Counted from the first letter of the stretch, positions 34,291 through 42,992 are shown. The stretch is 64,000 nt of DNA from Oscillospiraceae bacterium (GCA_015064725.1 SVRQ01000002.1:78753-142752); one strand, 5' to 3'. The notes: generated from the letters alone by a model not told the origin. Program-made: numbers and translations.

Positions 34291-34914
34291 ATGAAAAAAT
34301 ATATTTTTTTATCCGCTGTTTTATCTTTTTGCATTTTGCTTTGCTCGTGCGCGGGCGCGCCCGACGAGGGGCAGACAACCGTACTTTTCGATGCGGCAAC
34401 GACCGCGCCGATCACGGTGATCACATCAACAACGGTCAAGACAACTGCCGCCGTAACTACCGGGACGGCGGACTTTACCACTACTACAGCGCAAATATGC
34501 TATTTTGAAGACCCTGCAAACAGGAAAGCCAAGAACGCCTATGTCAACGTGCTTCTTGACGGCGAGAGAATAGAGCCGTGGAACTCTCTTTTGTATTCAC
34601 GCTATGACGGCATCGTTGCGGACGGATATATAATGTTTATGGATCCGCCGTATAACGAATTTCCCGAATATGAGCTAAAAAAAGATTTGAAAATAACCAT
34701 AGACGGGGTGGATAAACCGTCTGTTACAGTACGGGATGCCGTAACGCACGGCATAATCGGTACTGTCGATACGGAAAACGCCGCTGAAAATATAAAAGCT
34801 CAATTCGGCGCTGGCAGATATATCATCGTTTTCGATGCTAAAAATTTCGGCACGGGAATATATGCAGAGGATTGCATCGTATATTCACACTATTTCTTTG
34901 TAACGGTTAGCTGA
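34291..34914 (+). CDS. Thr-linker lipoprotein of unknown function
   Basis: 207 residues, ATG 34291 chosen for AGGAAAGG upstream. Signal peptide with lipobox CSC, then a Thr/Ala-rich linker (about 30-65), then a beta-rich domain of about 140 residues that may be Ig-like ('NAYVNVLLDGERIEPWNSLLY'). No family recognised. It ends 2 nt from a convergent gene with no visible terminator between them. Confidence 0.7.
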   Translation: MKKYIFLSAVLSFCILLCSCAGAPDEGQTTVLFDAATTAPITVITSTTVKTTAAVTTGTADFTTTTAQICYFEDPANRKAKNAYVNVLLDGERIEPWNSLLYSRYDGIVADGYIMFMDPPYNEFPEYELKKDLKITIDGVDKPSVTVRDAVTHGIIGTVDTENAAENIKAQFGAGRYIIVFDAKNFGTGIYAEDCIVYSHYFFVTVS

Positions 34915-34916
34915 AT

Positions 34917-35396
34917 TTATATAACTTCCGCTTCCTTTTCAAAACCGTGGATAAATCCTGCGGAATCTGCGGAGCAGACGTCTCCGCCGACTATCTTGTT
35001 GCGGTAAACGAGCAAGTTGACGTACACAACGCCCTCATAATCCTCGTAATTTGTCACCTCATATGTATAGCGCACAACATCCTTGCCCTTGTATTTTGCA
35101 AGGTTGAGCCCTTGCTCCTTTTGAATATCGTTATAGCCAACGTAAACGCTGTCAAATTCCGAGGGGATAGTCACTTCTATCTCTTCTATGGGCGTTTGGT
35201 TTACGTTCCAACCGAACTGAGCGATAAAATCTATCCTGTCGCTGTTGGAATATACGTTTTGGTAATTCACGCTGTTTTTTGCGTTTGCACTTTCATATTT
35301 CGGCACGAAAATGACGAGCGCGGCAACTATAAGCACGGAGCATAGCGTGATGGCTGTAAATTTTATTGTGTTTGAGCGTAAAGTGGTTATAAACAT
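34917..35396 (-). CDS. DUF4830 membrane-anchored protein
   Basis: 159 residues. The start is placed at 35396 (MFITTLRSN) because CGGAGGT lies just upstream; the longer track start at 35423 includes the RBS. One N-terminal membrane helix (about 13-33) is followed by an extracellular DUF4830 domain ('IPSEFDSVYVGYNDIQKEQG', 'YRNKIVGGDVCS'). The family is found in Clostridia and has no known function. Confidence 0.75.
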   Translation of the reverse strand: MFITTLRSNTIKFTAITLCSVLIVAALVIFVPKYESANAKNSVNYQNVYSNSDRIDFIAQFGWNVNQTPIEEIEVTIPSEFDSVYVGYNDIQKEQGLNLAKYKGKDVVRYTYEVTNYEDYEGVVYVNLLVYRNKIVGGDVCSADSAGFIHGFEKEAEVI

Positions 35397-35464
35397 AAAA
35401 AACCTCCGAAATAAAATTCTCATTTGAATTTTATTCGGGGGTCTTTGCTTTTATTACAGCAGAA

Positions 35465-36064
35465 TTATTCTTTTTCCGGCTTTTCTTCTTTTTTCTTTTC
35501 GGCTTTCTCTTTCTCCTTCTCCTTCTCATCCGTTTCTTTTTTGCCGAAAGCGGAGTAGGCGAAGTTTGCAATTATCTTTTCCGTGCCGGAGCGTACCGCG
35601 TTTTCTATCGTTATGGCGCAGAGCATCTCCTCCGTTTTTTCTTCTTTTTCAAAAGCTTCGGAAATATCGTGCGAAAGGGAAGAAAGGCGCGTTTCAAACA
35701 TTGCGGAAAAATCGTCCAGCATCCTTTCTATGCCGAAAAGCTTTTCGCTTCGCTCCATAATATCAGCAATGGCAGAGATCTCCATAACGGGCTTGAGAAT
35801 ACATATGACGAGCAGCTTGGCAAGATGCTCGCGGCTGTACTTTTTCTTAACGGGAGGGGGGAGTATGCGGTTTTTAACATAGTTGTTTATCATAGACGGT
35901 GTTAGAACGGGGTCATCCGATACCGCCATAACGCTCAGATATTTATCGGTCACGGAAATTACCTGGTCCATATACAGATCTATTTCGGGCAGGTCCTTCC
36001 AACGGGGCATATGAAAGTTGTTGAATGTATTTATTTTATCCAAAAATATTTTTTCGTTTTCCAT
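35465..36064 (-). CDS. DUF1836 protein
   Basis: 199 residues. 'TPSMINNYVKNRILPPP' and 'KKYSREHLAKLLVICILK' are the DUF1836 core, a helical, winged-helix-like domain seen in Firmicutes and probably DNA-binding. A Lys/Glu low-complexity tail (about 170-199) is added here. Role unknown. AAGGAGCTG precedes the start. Confidence 0.8.
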   Translation of the reverse strand: MENEKIFLDKINTFNNFHMPRWKDLPEIDLYMDQVISVTDKYLSVMAVSDDPVLTPSMINNYVKNRILPPPVKKKYSREHLAKLLVICILKPVMEISAIADIMERSEKLFGIERMLDDFSAMFETRLSSLSHDISEAFEKEEKTEEMLCAITIENAVRSGTEKIIANFAYSAFGKKETDEKEKEKEKAEKKKEEKPEKE

Positions 36065-36105
36065 AAAGACAGCTCCTTGAATTTGAGATAAGACCGTTCT
36101 GATCT

Positions 36106-36134
36106 ATTTTAACATATATTTTTTATGAAATCAA
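36106..36134 (-). promoter_or_regulatory. Sigma-A promoter for the DUF1836 gene
   Basis: On the minus strand: TTGATT, 17 bp, TAAAAT. Confidence 0.7.
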
Positions 36135-36140
36135 TAATAA

Positions 36141-36169
36141 AGTGATATTTTTGGGCAGAAAATATCACT
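36141..36169. repeat. Perfect AT-rich inverted repeat
   Basis: AGTGATATTTT, seven-base loop, AAAATATCACT. It directly abuts the orphan promoter at 36169 and lies downstream of the minus-strand lipoprotein gene, so it may be that gene's terminator, an operator, or both. Its arms resemble the linkers of the nested-palindrome element at 39 kb. Confidence 0.6.
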
Positions 36170-36197
36170 TGACATAATTGCAAAAAACTTGTATAAT
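36169..36197 (+). promoter_or_regulatory. Orphan consensus promoter, antisense to the lipoprotein gene
   Basis: TTGACA, 17 bp, TATAAT: a perfect consensus on the plus strand, but the next gene to the right (36218-36724) is on the minus strand. Transcription would start about 14 nt from that gene's stop codon and run antisense through it. Confidence 0.6.
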
Positions 36198-36217
36198 AGT
36201 TTTGAAAACGAGATGCG

Positions 36218-36724
36218 CTATTGCGCGAATGAAATTATATTCGCTTCTGTTCCGCGGCAGATTATTTTAAGCGGACAGCGGGAGCCTGCGTCTATATACA
36301 TAACGGTATCCTCGTTTTCATTCCGGCAGACGTAAACGGCAACTCCGCCGAGAGCTTCCTTGTTTATCTTCCAAGTGCCGGATACGGGTATCCTGAAAAG
36401 AGAGGAAAGCTTTGAGATGCTCAGAAGATCTTCCCCTGCATCGATCGGCACGGTGAGAGTACCTGCTTTTACGGAAATTTTGCCGTCATTTACGATGAAG
36501 ACGAAGTTTGCAAGGTTCTTTGGCTCGTTGAACGAAAAATAAACGGCGCTGCCTTGCTTGCTTACCTCGGCTTTGTATTTTACACCGTCCAGCGTGATGT
36601 ACGCGGCGGCTTTGAAATCCTTGTTTTGATAATCCGTGAGCTTTTCCATATTCGTTCCCGCAGAGCATGAGGAAAGCCCGAAAAATCCAAATAATATCAT
36701 TATAAGGCACAGCATACGCTTCAA
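36218..36724 (-). CDS. Small lipoprotein of unknown function
   Basis: 168 residues with TTG start at 36724. The GTG used by the track (36733) overlaps the GGAGGT ribosome binding site, which is correctly spaced to the TTG. Signal peptide with lipobox LSSC. The mature part is beta-rich ('YITLDGVKYKAEVSKQGSAVYFSFNE'-like alternation), reminiscent of LolA/LppX-type barrels, but I cannot confirm it. A perfect promoter faces it from the opposite strand. Confidence 0.7.
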   Translation of the reverse strand: MKRMLCLIMILFGFFGLSSCSAGTNMEKLTDYQNKDFKAAAYITLDGVKYKAEVSKQGSAVYFSFNEPKNLANFVFIVNDGKISVKAGTLTVPIDAGEDLLSISKLSSLFRIPVSGTWKINKEALGGVAVYVCRNENEDTVMYIDAGSRCPLKIICRGTEANIISFAQ

Positions 36725-36806
36725 ATTTGCCACCTCCGAAAAAATGATATTTAATTATATTACGTGAAAATACGTTTTATGAATTGTTAAGCTTTTATGA
36801 AGCTTG

Positions 36807-36835
36807 TTGTAAAATTTGCATATCTATGATAAAAT
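36807..36835 (+). promoter_or_regulatory. Sigma-A promoter for the nucleotidyltransferase gene
   Basis: TTGTAA, 17 bp, TAAAAT. Confidence 0.65.
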
Positions 36836-36902
36836 ATATAAAAACGGAATGAATAGCTAAAGAATATATTGGTAAACATAAAATAAAAAAGGAGATGATA
36901 TT

Positions 36903-37826
36903 TTGACACTTGTTGTTATGGCGGCAGGTATGGGCAGCCGCTTTGGCGGCTTGAAGCAGCTCACCCCCCTTACGGATGATAATGAATTTATTATCGATTT
37001 TACGGTTTACGATGCTATCCGCGCGGGATTTGATAAGATCGTATTCATTATAAAGGAAGAAAATCTGGAGCTTTTTGAAGAGACCATCGGTGCGCGTGTC
37101 AGAAGAAGCGGCATTGACGTTGGCTACGCTTTTCAAAAGCAGGAGCTGGGCGCAGGTTACGCCGTTCCCGCAGAGCGCAAGAAGCCTTGGGGTACGACGC
37201 ACGCCATCCTTTCTCTCGGAAAAATGAACGAAAACTTCGGCGTGCTCAATGCGGACGATTTTTACGGTTACGATACGCTTAAAAAGCTGCACGATTTTTT
37301 GGAAACTGCGCGCGACACGGACAAGGCCCATTACTGTATGATAGGCTACAAGATAGAAAATACACTCAGCGACCACGGCACGGTATGCCGCGGTATCTGC
37401 CGCGTAAGCGAAGACGGTATGCTCGATTTTATAGAGGAAAACAAGCGTGTTGAGCGTCTTCCCTCCGGAAAGATGATAAACACCTACCCGGACGGAAGCG
37501 TGGCGCTCATACCCGAAAGCTGCACTGCATCGATGAACTGCTTCGGTTTTACTCCGTCCGTTCTTGAATATATGAGGCCTTTGTTTGAAGAATTTCTGGA
37601 GCATAATAAGGATGACCTTTCCTCCTGCGAGCTGCTTGTTCCGACAACGGTGAAAATGCTTATAGACAGCGGTAAATGCGACGTTCGCGTGATCCCAACG
37701 GAATCTGTTTGGAAGGGCGTGACCTATATAGAGGACAGCGAGCCTTTCCGCGAGTTTATCCGCGAGCAGAAAGCCATAGGTAACTATCCCAAGGACCTTT
37801 GGGAAAAGGAAGAGGTTTGTGTATAA
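36903..37826 (+). CDS. Sugar-phosphate nucleotidyltransferase-like protein
   Basis: 307 residues starting with TTG 36903 (AAAGGAG upstream). The N-terminal 'VVMAAGMGSRFGGLKQL' is the nucleotide-binding signature of the NTP_transferase fold; 'FGVLNADDFYGYD' carries the metal-binding Asp. It resembles sugar-nucleotide pyrophosphorylases without the left-handed-helix acyltransferase domain. Its sugar and nucleotide are not evident and no partner genes are adjacent. Confidence 0.8.
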   Translation: MTLVVMAAGMGSRFGGLKQLTPLTDDNEFIIDFTVYDAIRAGFDKIVFIIKEENLELFEETIGARVRRSGIDVGYAFQKQELGAGYAVPAERKKPWGTTHAILSLGKMNENFGVLNADDFYGYDTLKKLHDFLETARDTDKAHYCMIGYKIENTLSDHGTVCRGICRVSEDGMLDFIEENKRVERLPSGKMINTYPDGSVALIPESCTASMNCFGFTPSVLEYMRPLFEEFLEHNKDDLSSCELLVPTTVKMLIDSGKCDVRVIPTESVWKGVTYIEDSEPFREFIREQKAIGNYPKDLWEKEEVCV

Positions 37827-37831
37827 ACAAT

Positions 37832-37861
37832 AAAAAACTCCCGATTTTTTGTGGGAGTTTT
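37832..37861 (+). terminator. Intrinsic terminator
   Basis: AAAAAACTCCC, loop, GGGAGTTTTT. Confidence 0.85.
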
Positions 37862-37864
37862 TGC

Positions 37865-37893
37865 TTGATGATGGACCGGAATTGTGCTAAAAT
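37865..37893 (+). promoter_or_regulatory. Sigma-A promoter for the repeat lipoprotein
   Basis: TTGATG, 17 bp, TAAAAT. Confidence 0.7.
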
Positions 37894-37923
37894 TAAATAA
37901 AAAAGATAATGGAGAATATCATT

Positions 37924-39012
37924 ATGAAAAAGATTTTGGCAATATTTTTAGCACTTGCCTGCATATTTGCGGCGTGCTCCTGCGCTCTTATGCCGAGCAA
38001 CGAGCCAGATGCCTACATAACGACTTCTTTTACCGTTGCAAACGATGACGGTACAAAGGTGCTCAAGGAATTTGACGAGGTTGGCGCGGAAAAGAGAACT
38101 ACGTATGCCGCAAACGGCAAAGTGGCTTCTGTTGAAGAATTCGATAAGGACGGCAAGCTTACAAAGCGTGTTAAATATGATACGGACGGAGCTTTCGTTT
38201 CTTGCGAGGTTCGCGAATACGGCCCGGACGGCAAGGTCTGCAAGGTAAACGATTATAACGAAGCGGAAAAGCTCATTGCCGTGCGCGAATATAACGGCGA
38301 GCTCAAGCTTATCAAGCATACGAAATATTATGACAACGGCGAAATACGCATCATTCAGGAATATGACAACGCCGGCGCGGCCGTTGTGAAAACAACGTAT
38401 TACACGGAGGACGGACTTGGCTATTCCGTTGTTACGGCAGATAAAACAACGTATTTCGGAAAGCATACTCACAAGGATGAAAACGGCGTTGTAACGGCTG
38501 TTTCCGAATACAGAGATAACGGAAATTATTTGAAGATAACTTATTATAACGCGGACGGCACCGTGAAGAGCGTTTCCGATTATACGGAAAACGGCATACA
38601 CCAAAAGGATACTTTTTATAAAGAAAACGGCGTTATCTCTTCCTATGCGGAATATGATGATAACGGAGACGTGATCAAACGTGTAAAGTATAATGACGAC
38701 GGTTCCGTTTCCGAATATGACAAGGACGGCAATTGCAGACTTCACACAACGTATTCCGGCAAAAAGCCTGTTCTCGGCGTTGAATATGACGAGAACGGCA
38801 AGCGCACAAAGATTATAAATTACGATTCCGACGGAAAGCTCTACCAGGAGACCTCTTATAACGCCAACGATCAGATAACGGTTGTTAAGATGTACAATAC
38901 CAAGGGAAAGATAACCTCTTGGTCCGAGCGCGTTTACGATGAAAACGGAAATCATATAAAGGATATCATCTACAAGCCCGACGGCACGGTAGAATACGAA
39001 CTTATAGTTTAA
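37924..39012 (+). CDS. Lipoprotein of tandem YD/MORN-like repeats
   Basis: 362 residues, ATG 37924 chosen for TGGAGA upstream. Signal peptide with lipobox AACSC. From about residue 40 to the end it consists of about 15 short repeats of roughly 20 residues, each like 'YDENGKRTKIINYDSDGKL', giving a long beta-hairpin ribbon as in MORN_2/YwqK-type and YD-type repeats. Possibly a surface-binding protein; no enzyme motif is visible. The repeat call is certain, the function unknown. Confidence 0.8.
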   Translation: MKKILAIFLALACIFAACSCALMPSNEPDAYITTSFTVANDDGTKVLKEFDEVGAEKRTTYAANGKVASVEEFDKDGKLTKRVKYDTDGAFVSCEVREYGPDGKVCKVNDYNEAEKLIAVREYNGELKLIKHTKYYDNGEIRIIQEYDNAGAAVVKTTYYTEDGLGYSVVTADKTTYFGKHTHKDENGVVTAVSEYRDNGNYLKITYYNADGTVKSVSDYTENGIHQKDTFYKENGVISSYAEYDDNGDVIKRVKYNDDGSVSEYDKDGNCRLHTTYSGKKPVLGVEYDENGKRTKIINYDSDGKLYQETSYNANDQITVVKMYNTKGKITSWSERVYDENGNHIKDIIYKPDGTVEYELIV

Positions 39013-39037
39013 TAAGCGCAAAAAGTGCTTCCCCTTT

Positions 39038-39241
39038 GGCGTGATACTCTTAACGGAGTATCACGCCAGTTCTATTCGCCTCCCGGCGAGTGATATTGCT
39101 ACGCAGTGATATTCGGCTTACGCCGAGTGTTATTCGCTTCGCGAGTTTATGGGCGAATAGAATATCACTGTGAGGCGTAGCCGAACAATATCACTGCTCG
39201 CAAGGGCAATATCACTCTTTGCGAAAGCAAAGAATATCACT
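39038..39241. repeat. Nested-palindrome element A
   Basis: GCGTGATACTC/GAGTATCACGC opens the region. Then small GC-rich palindromes (CGGC-TTAC-GCCG, CGC-TTC-GCG, CTTTGC-GAAA-GCAAAG) are separated by 9-nt linkers reading AGTGATATT on the left half and AATATCACT on the right half. The two halves are inverted repeats (CTATTCGCC ... GGGCGAATAG; GGCTTACGCC ... GGCGTAGCC), so the whole can fold into a long hairpin of hairpins. No ORF. Similar designs occur at 49.0 and 51.0 kb. Confidence 0.7.
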
Positions 39242-39411
39242 CATAGACAGCAGAAAAAGAGAGAGTCTTACGGAATTTTGCTTCCGAAACACTCTCTCTT
39301 CTGTTTTTATTGCAAGTTTCGCATTTGTTTTACAAATGCATCGGGCTGCGCCCATACCCCTATCTTATTTCTCCGATAAGGACATCACACATTAAGAGGA
39401 ATCACTTTTGT
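39242..39411. other. Gene-free stretch between element A and a lipoprotein stop
   Basis: Holds an AGAGAGAGT ... ACTCTCTCT hairpin (about 39261-39301) that could terminate transcripts from either side. Otherwise nothing recognised. Confidence 0.4.
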
Positions 39412-41064
39412 TTATGTATTTGCGTTTGCGGGAGGGAAAGCTTTGTATCCTTCGGGCGGTGTAACGGTTGCGTTATCGCCGATGGCGGTAAATTCAAAGC
39501 TGTCATAGATGAGAAGGCTTACGGCTATTTCCTGACCTTCGGAAACCATAGTACCGTCAAGATAATAGGAAACTTCATAATAATCGATATATCCGTCTTC
39601 CGTAACGTAGGCGTAAAGCTCCGGCTCGGAAATTACCATATTTTCAATATCAAGACCGAGGAGCTCTATATACGCATCTATCTGCGCGCTGAAGTTGAGG
39701 CGGAAATACGTTTCGTCAAGCACGAAATGAAGCTCTGTCATATTTTCCTCGGTCGGGTCGGGCTGTATCTCGACCTGTGTTGTGCCGGCCTCGGAAACGA
39801 TAACGAGGGATTCTTTAAGCATATTCTTTATAAGCTCGTTCGGATCGTCTTCCATTTGCGACTGAGGTATCTTTCCTGTTTCCGTACCCGACGTCATATA
39901 ATAATATCCGTTTTCATAATAAATATCGGAATACAAAAGGTTATTGAAGGCTTGGAATTGAAGCGTTTCACGAAATACGATATTGCCCGTATTTTCACCC
40001 TTTACGGACATATCCGATCTGTAAAGTATTTCCGTGCTAAGACCCACAAATTCCATATTGATGGAGCCGAACTCCGTTACGTTATAATCCGTAAGCGCAA
40101 GAGTTTTGGCAATGGCCGCGGACAGCGTTTCAAACGCGATACCCTCCTCGGAGTAGAGAGGGAAGCTTTCGTACCCTTCGGGTATATCGAGAGTTACCTC
40201 TTTATCACGGAAGAAGCTTACGCTGTAAACGTAGGATATTTTCGTAACGGAGGAAACACCGTCTGTGGGTGTCATATAGGAGAACGTGATGGAGGGGGTA
40301 TAGGAGCTAAGGTAACCGTCGCGGTCGATGGCGATATCCACCTTTGCAGAGGTTATGATGCGCTGCGTTTGTATGGAGAAGATTTCAGACATTGCCGCAA
40401 TGCTTTCCTCCATAGAGGAAAGTATATCGTTAAAAATAGAGTAAGAATCGTCTTTTTTAAGGTCAACTGTGATGTATATGTGTTTTTCGTCTTCCGTTAT
40501 TTCGGAAATGGATTTTTCGGGGATGCTCTTTATTCTTTCGGAAATTTCGGAAAGTACGTTGAATTCCTCGTCTGTTTCTTCGCTACTTTCATATTTTGCG
40601 TTAATGCCTGCCTCGGAAAGGTAATAAAAGCCGTCCTTGGCATAAAGCTTTGAGTTTAACGTCATAGTTTCTCCGTTAATTCCGATGGATTCCTTTGTGT
40701 TAACGGAATATTCCGATTTTGAAAGCACGTTGAAATCCGCTTCAAAAACGCCGCTGTAATTGAGGTCGCTTTTATTGCTTGTAACGGTAATTTCCTCGAA
40801 TATTTCCGCGCAGTAGGTTTTTTGGTTCACGGATTTATTTTTCGCGTTTGTGATAAGGAAAGCCGCACCGCCTTTTGTGGAAGGCTTCTGCATACCGGGG
40901 TATGTTGTAACTGCCGTTGTGGCTTCGGTTGTTGCCGTGGTGGCTTCCGTTGTGGTCTGTGTGGTCTGCGTTGTTTGTGTGGTTTCGCCGGGCTTTCCGC
41001 CGAAGCACGCGGTAAGACATATTATAATTGAAAGTGTCAAAAATACAGAGATTATCTTTTTCAT
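39412..41064 (-). CDS. Large lipoprotein with two homologous halves
   Basis: 550 residues. Signal peptide with lipobox LTACF, a Thr/Glu/Ala linker (about 25-55), then two similar beta-rich domains of about 220-240 residues each (about 65-300 and 315-545). Each has the order 'NY.GVFEADFN' / 'LSTEILYRSDMS', 'LYAKDGFYYL' / 'IYYENGYYYM', and a closing 'PEGYESFP' / 'PEGYKAFP'. This is an internal duplication. The fold may be of the LolA/LppX lipid-binding type, as in DUF6612-like proteins, but that is a guess. AAAGGA precedes the ATG. Confidence 0.7.
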   Translation of the reverse strand: MKKIISVFLTLSIIICLTACFGGKPGETTQTTQTTQTTTEATTATTEATTAVTTYPGMQKPSTKGGAAFLITNAKNKSVNQKTYCAEIFEEITVTSNKSDLNYSGVFEADFNVLSKSEYSVNTKESIGINGETMTLNSKLYAKDGFYYLSEAGINAKYESSEETDEEFNVLSEISERIKSIPEKSISEITEDEKHIYITVDLKKDDSYSIFNDILSSMEESIAAMSEIFSIQTQRIITSAKVDIAIDRDGYLSSYTPSITFSYMTPTDGVSSVTKISYVYSVSFFRDKEVTLDIPEGYESFPLYSEEGIAFETLSAAIAKTLALTDYNVTEFGSINMEFVGLSTEILYRSDMSVKGENTGNIVFRETLQFQAFNNLLYSDIYYENGYYYMTSGTETGKIPQSQMEDDPNELIKNMLKESLVIVSEAGTTQVEIQPDPTEENMTELHFVLDETYFRLNFSAQIDAYIELLGLDIENMVISEPELYAYVTEDGYIDYYEVSYYLDGTMVSEGQEIAVSLLIYDSFEFTAIGDNATVTPPEGYKAFPPANANT

Positions 41065-41086
41065 AATGTTATTCCTTTACAAATAG

Positions 41087-41109
41087 AGGTGAGAATTTTT
41101 CTCACCTCT
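41087..41109 (-). terminator. Intrinsic terminator
   Basis: GAGGTGAGAA, short loop, TTCTCACCTC; lies downstream of the SPFH gene on the minus strand. Confidence 0.75.
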
Positions 41110-41114
41110 AAAAA

Positions 41115-42050
41115 TTATTCCGTGGGCGTATCTGTGGAGATAAATTCTTTTACGCTTGTTGCAAGACCTGCAAGAGATTGAATTTCGCTGGGGATAATGA
41201 TCTTCGTTGCTTTTCCGTCTGCCGCCTTTTCAAACGCTTCAAGGCTCTTGATGGCGATAACGGATTGGGAGGGATTTGCTTCGTTGATAAGGCGGATACC
41301 CTCTGCCGTTGCTTTCTGCACCTGGAGGATAGCTTCCGCTTCACCCTCTGCACGGCGGATACGGGCTTCTTTTTCGGCCTCTGCAAGGAGTATCTGTTCC
41401 TGCTTCTGCGCTTCCGCATTGAGGATCATAGACTGTTTTTTGCCCTCTGCCGTGAGGATGTCTGCCGCTTTTGTACCCTCTGCGATGAGGATCTTTTCGC
41501 GGCGTTCGCGTTCTGCCTTCATCTGTTTTTCCATCGCATCCTGAATTTCCTTGGGCGGGATGATGTTTTTAAGCTCTACGCGGTTTACCTTGATGCCCCA
41601 GGGGTCCGTTGCTTCGTCAAGCGTTGTACGCATACGCGCATTGATAAGGTCGCGGGAGGTAAGTGTGTTGTCAAGCTCAAGCTCACCGATGATGTTACGA
41701 AGTGTTGTTGCGGTGAGATTTTCAATAGCCATTCTGGGTTTTTCCACACCGTATGTGTAAAGCTTGCAGTCCGTTATCTGATAGAAAACGACTGTGTCGA
41801 TGCGCATTTTTACGTTATCCTTTGTAATAACGTCCTGCGGATCGAAGTCCGCTATTTTTTCCATAAGGGAGATCTTGCTTCTTATCCTGTCGAAGAAGGG
41901 AAGCTTGAAGTGAAGACCCGTGTGCCAGGTCGTGTGATAAGTGCCGAGGCGTTCGATGATGTATGCCTGCGCCTGAGGCACGATGCAGATGTTCGCTATT
42001 GCAAGTACGATGATGACGAGCAATATAATGCCGAGAATGATCCAAACCAT
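41115..42050 (-). CDS. SPFH/Band 7 membrane protein (stomatin/QmcA type)
   Basis: 311 residues. One N-terminal membrane helix (about 3-24), then the SPFH domain ('CIVPQAQAYIIERLGTYH', 'NLTATTLRNIIGELELD') and an Ala/Glu/Gln-rich coiled coil (about 180-260, 'EAQKQEQILLAEAEKEA'). Such proteins build membrane microdomain scaffolds. It follows the NfeD-like gene by 22 nt, the classical NfeD-SPFH partnership. AGGAGG precedes the ATG. Confidence 0.92.
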   Translation of the reverse strand: MVWIILGIILLVIIVLAIANICIVPQAQAYIIERLGTYHTTWHTGLHFKLPFFDRIRSKISLMEKIADFDPQDVITKDNVKMRIDTVVFYQITDCKLYTYGVEKPRMAIENLTATTLRNIIGELELDNTLTSRDLINARMRTTLDEATDPWGIKVNRVELKNIIPPKEIQDAMEKQMKAERERREKILIAEGTKAADILTAEGKKQSMILNAEAQKQEQILLAEAEKEARIRRAEGEAEAILQVQKATAEGIRLINEANPSQSVIAIKSLEAFEKAADGKATKIIIPSEIQSLAGLATSVKEFISTDTPTE

Positions 42051-42072
42051 AATGTGTCCTCCTGTTTATTTG

Positions 42073-42528
42073 TTATTTATTTTCGTCTGTGTTTATTTTA
42101 CGGCAGATCAGCTTCACACCTTGGATGGAGATAACGCTGACGATCTCTCCGACCTCAAGATCCTCTCCGTCTGCGCTGCGTGCGCTCCAGATCTGACCGC
42201 GGACCTTTGCAAGTCCCTTGTTTTCGATATTGCAAACGCGCTCCGTTATGATGGCTTGTTCTCCTATAACGGCGTCCGCGTTTGTTGGGGTGGGGTTCTT
42301 TTTAAGAAGCGTATTCTTGAATATTATGCGCGAAAATACGATAAAAAGTACGGCGCAGACCAAGAAAACGATTATTTGCAAGGCGAGTGGTACCTTGCAG
42401 AAAGCGAGTATCATAGATATCAGTGCGGGCGGCACGAACCAAATGGCAACCAGAGAGGAAGTCAGCGCTTCCGCCAGAACGGAAAATACTATGACCGCTA
42501 TCCAGATATACGGCATAATTTGATCCAT
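42073..42528 (-). CDS. NfeD-like membrane protein
   Basis: 151 residues: three to four membrane helices (about 5-75) and a C-terminal OB-fold ('VIGEQAIITERVCNIENKGLAKVRG'-type region, 'VISIQGVKLICRKI'). This is the short NfeD form lacking the ClpP-class protease part; it partners with the SPFH protein downstream. AAAGGAGGT is a strong RBS. Confidence 0.88.
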   Translation of the reverse strand: MDQIMPYIWIAVIVFSVLAEALTSSLVAIWFVPPALISMILAFCKVPLALQIIVFLVCAVLFIVFSRIIFKNTLLKKNPTPTNADAVIGEQAIITERVCNIENKGLAKVRGQIWSARSADGEDLEVGEIVSVISIQGVKLICRKINTDENK

Positions 42529-42570
42529 AAAAACCTCCTTTGTATATTTGAAATATAATATTACAATTTA

Positions 42571-42599
42571 ATAATACCATATTTCCTTAAATTTGTAAA
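42571..42599 (-). promoter_or_regulatory. Sigma-A promoter for nfeD-SPFH
   Basis: On the minus strand: TTTACA, 17 bp, TATTAT with TGG before the -10. Confidence 0.65.
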
Positions 42600-42682
42600 T
42601 AGCAAGTTTATGTAAGCATAAAAAAGTCAAAAATCATCTGTGAATTAAAACGATGCAATTATACCAATATGGGATATTTATG

Positions 42683-42702
42683 TTATACCGCTTTGGTATA
42701 AT
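42683..42702 (+). promoter_or_regulatory. Palindromic operator overlapping the -10 of the XRE gene
   Basis: TTATACC-GCTTT-GGTATAA is a perfect palindrome; its right arm forms the TATAAT -10. Further half sites lie on both sides (TTATACC about 42658; GGTATTGGTATG at 42722). This fits autorepression by the XRE protein. Confidence 0.65.
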
Positions 42703-42731
42703 ATTGTCAAGAGAATTTTTGAGGTATTGGT

Positions 42732-42938
42732 ATGCGGCTTTCTGAATTGCGGAAAAAAAGGGGAATATCGCAGCTTAAATTGGCGATGGACCTGAATATG
42801 AATCAAAACAGTATAAGCCGTTATGAAAACGGCGAGCGCGAAGCGGATTATGCAACGCTTATAAAGCTTGCGGATTATTTTGATGTGTCAATTGATTATC
42901 TGCTTGGAAGAACGGACAAGCCGGAAATAAACAGATAA
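42732..42938 (+). CDS. Small XRE-family repressor
   Basis: 68 residues, essentially one XRE domain ('LKLAMDLNMNQNSISRYENGEREADYATL' spans the recognition region) with the common ending 'DYFDVSIDYLLGRTD'. GAGGT precedes ATG 42732. It stands alone, and the palindrome over its promoter suggests autorepression. Target genes other than itself are unknown. Confidence 0.88.
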   Translation: MRLSELRKKRGISQLKLAMDLNMNQNSISRYENGEREADYATLIKLADYFDVSIDYLLGRTDKPEINR

Positions 42939-42992
42939 GTCAAGACCGACAAGAGTGGGGTCTTGATTTTCTTTTTAAAAGAAAAAAGAGGT

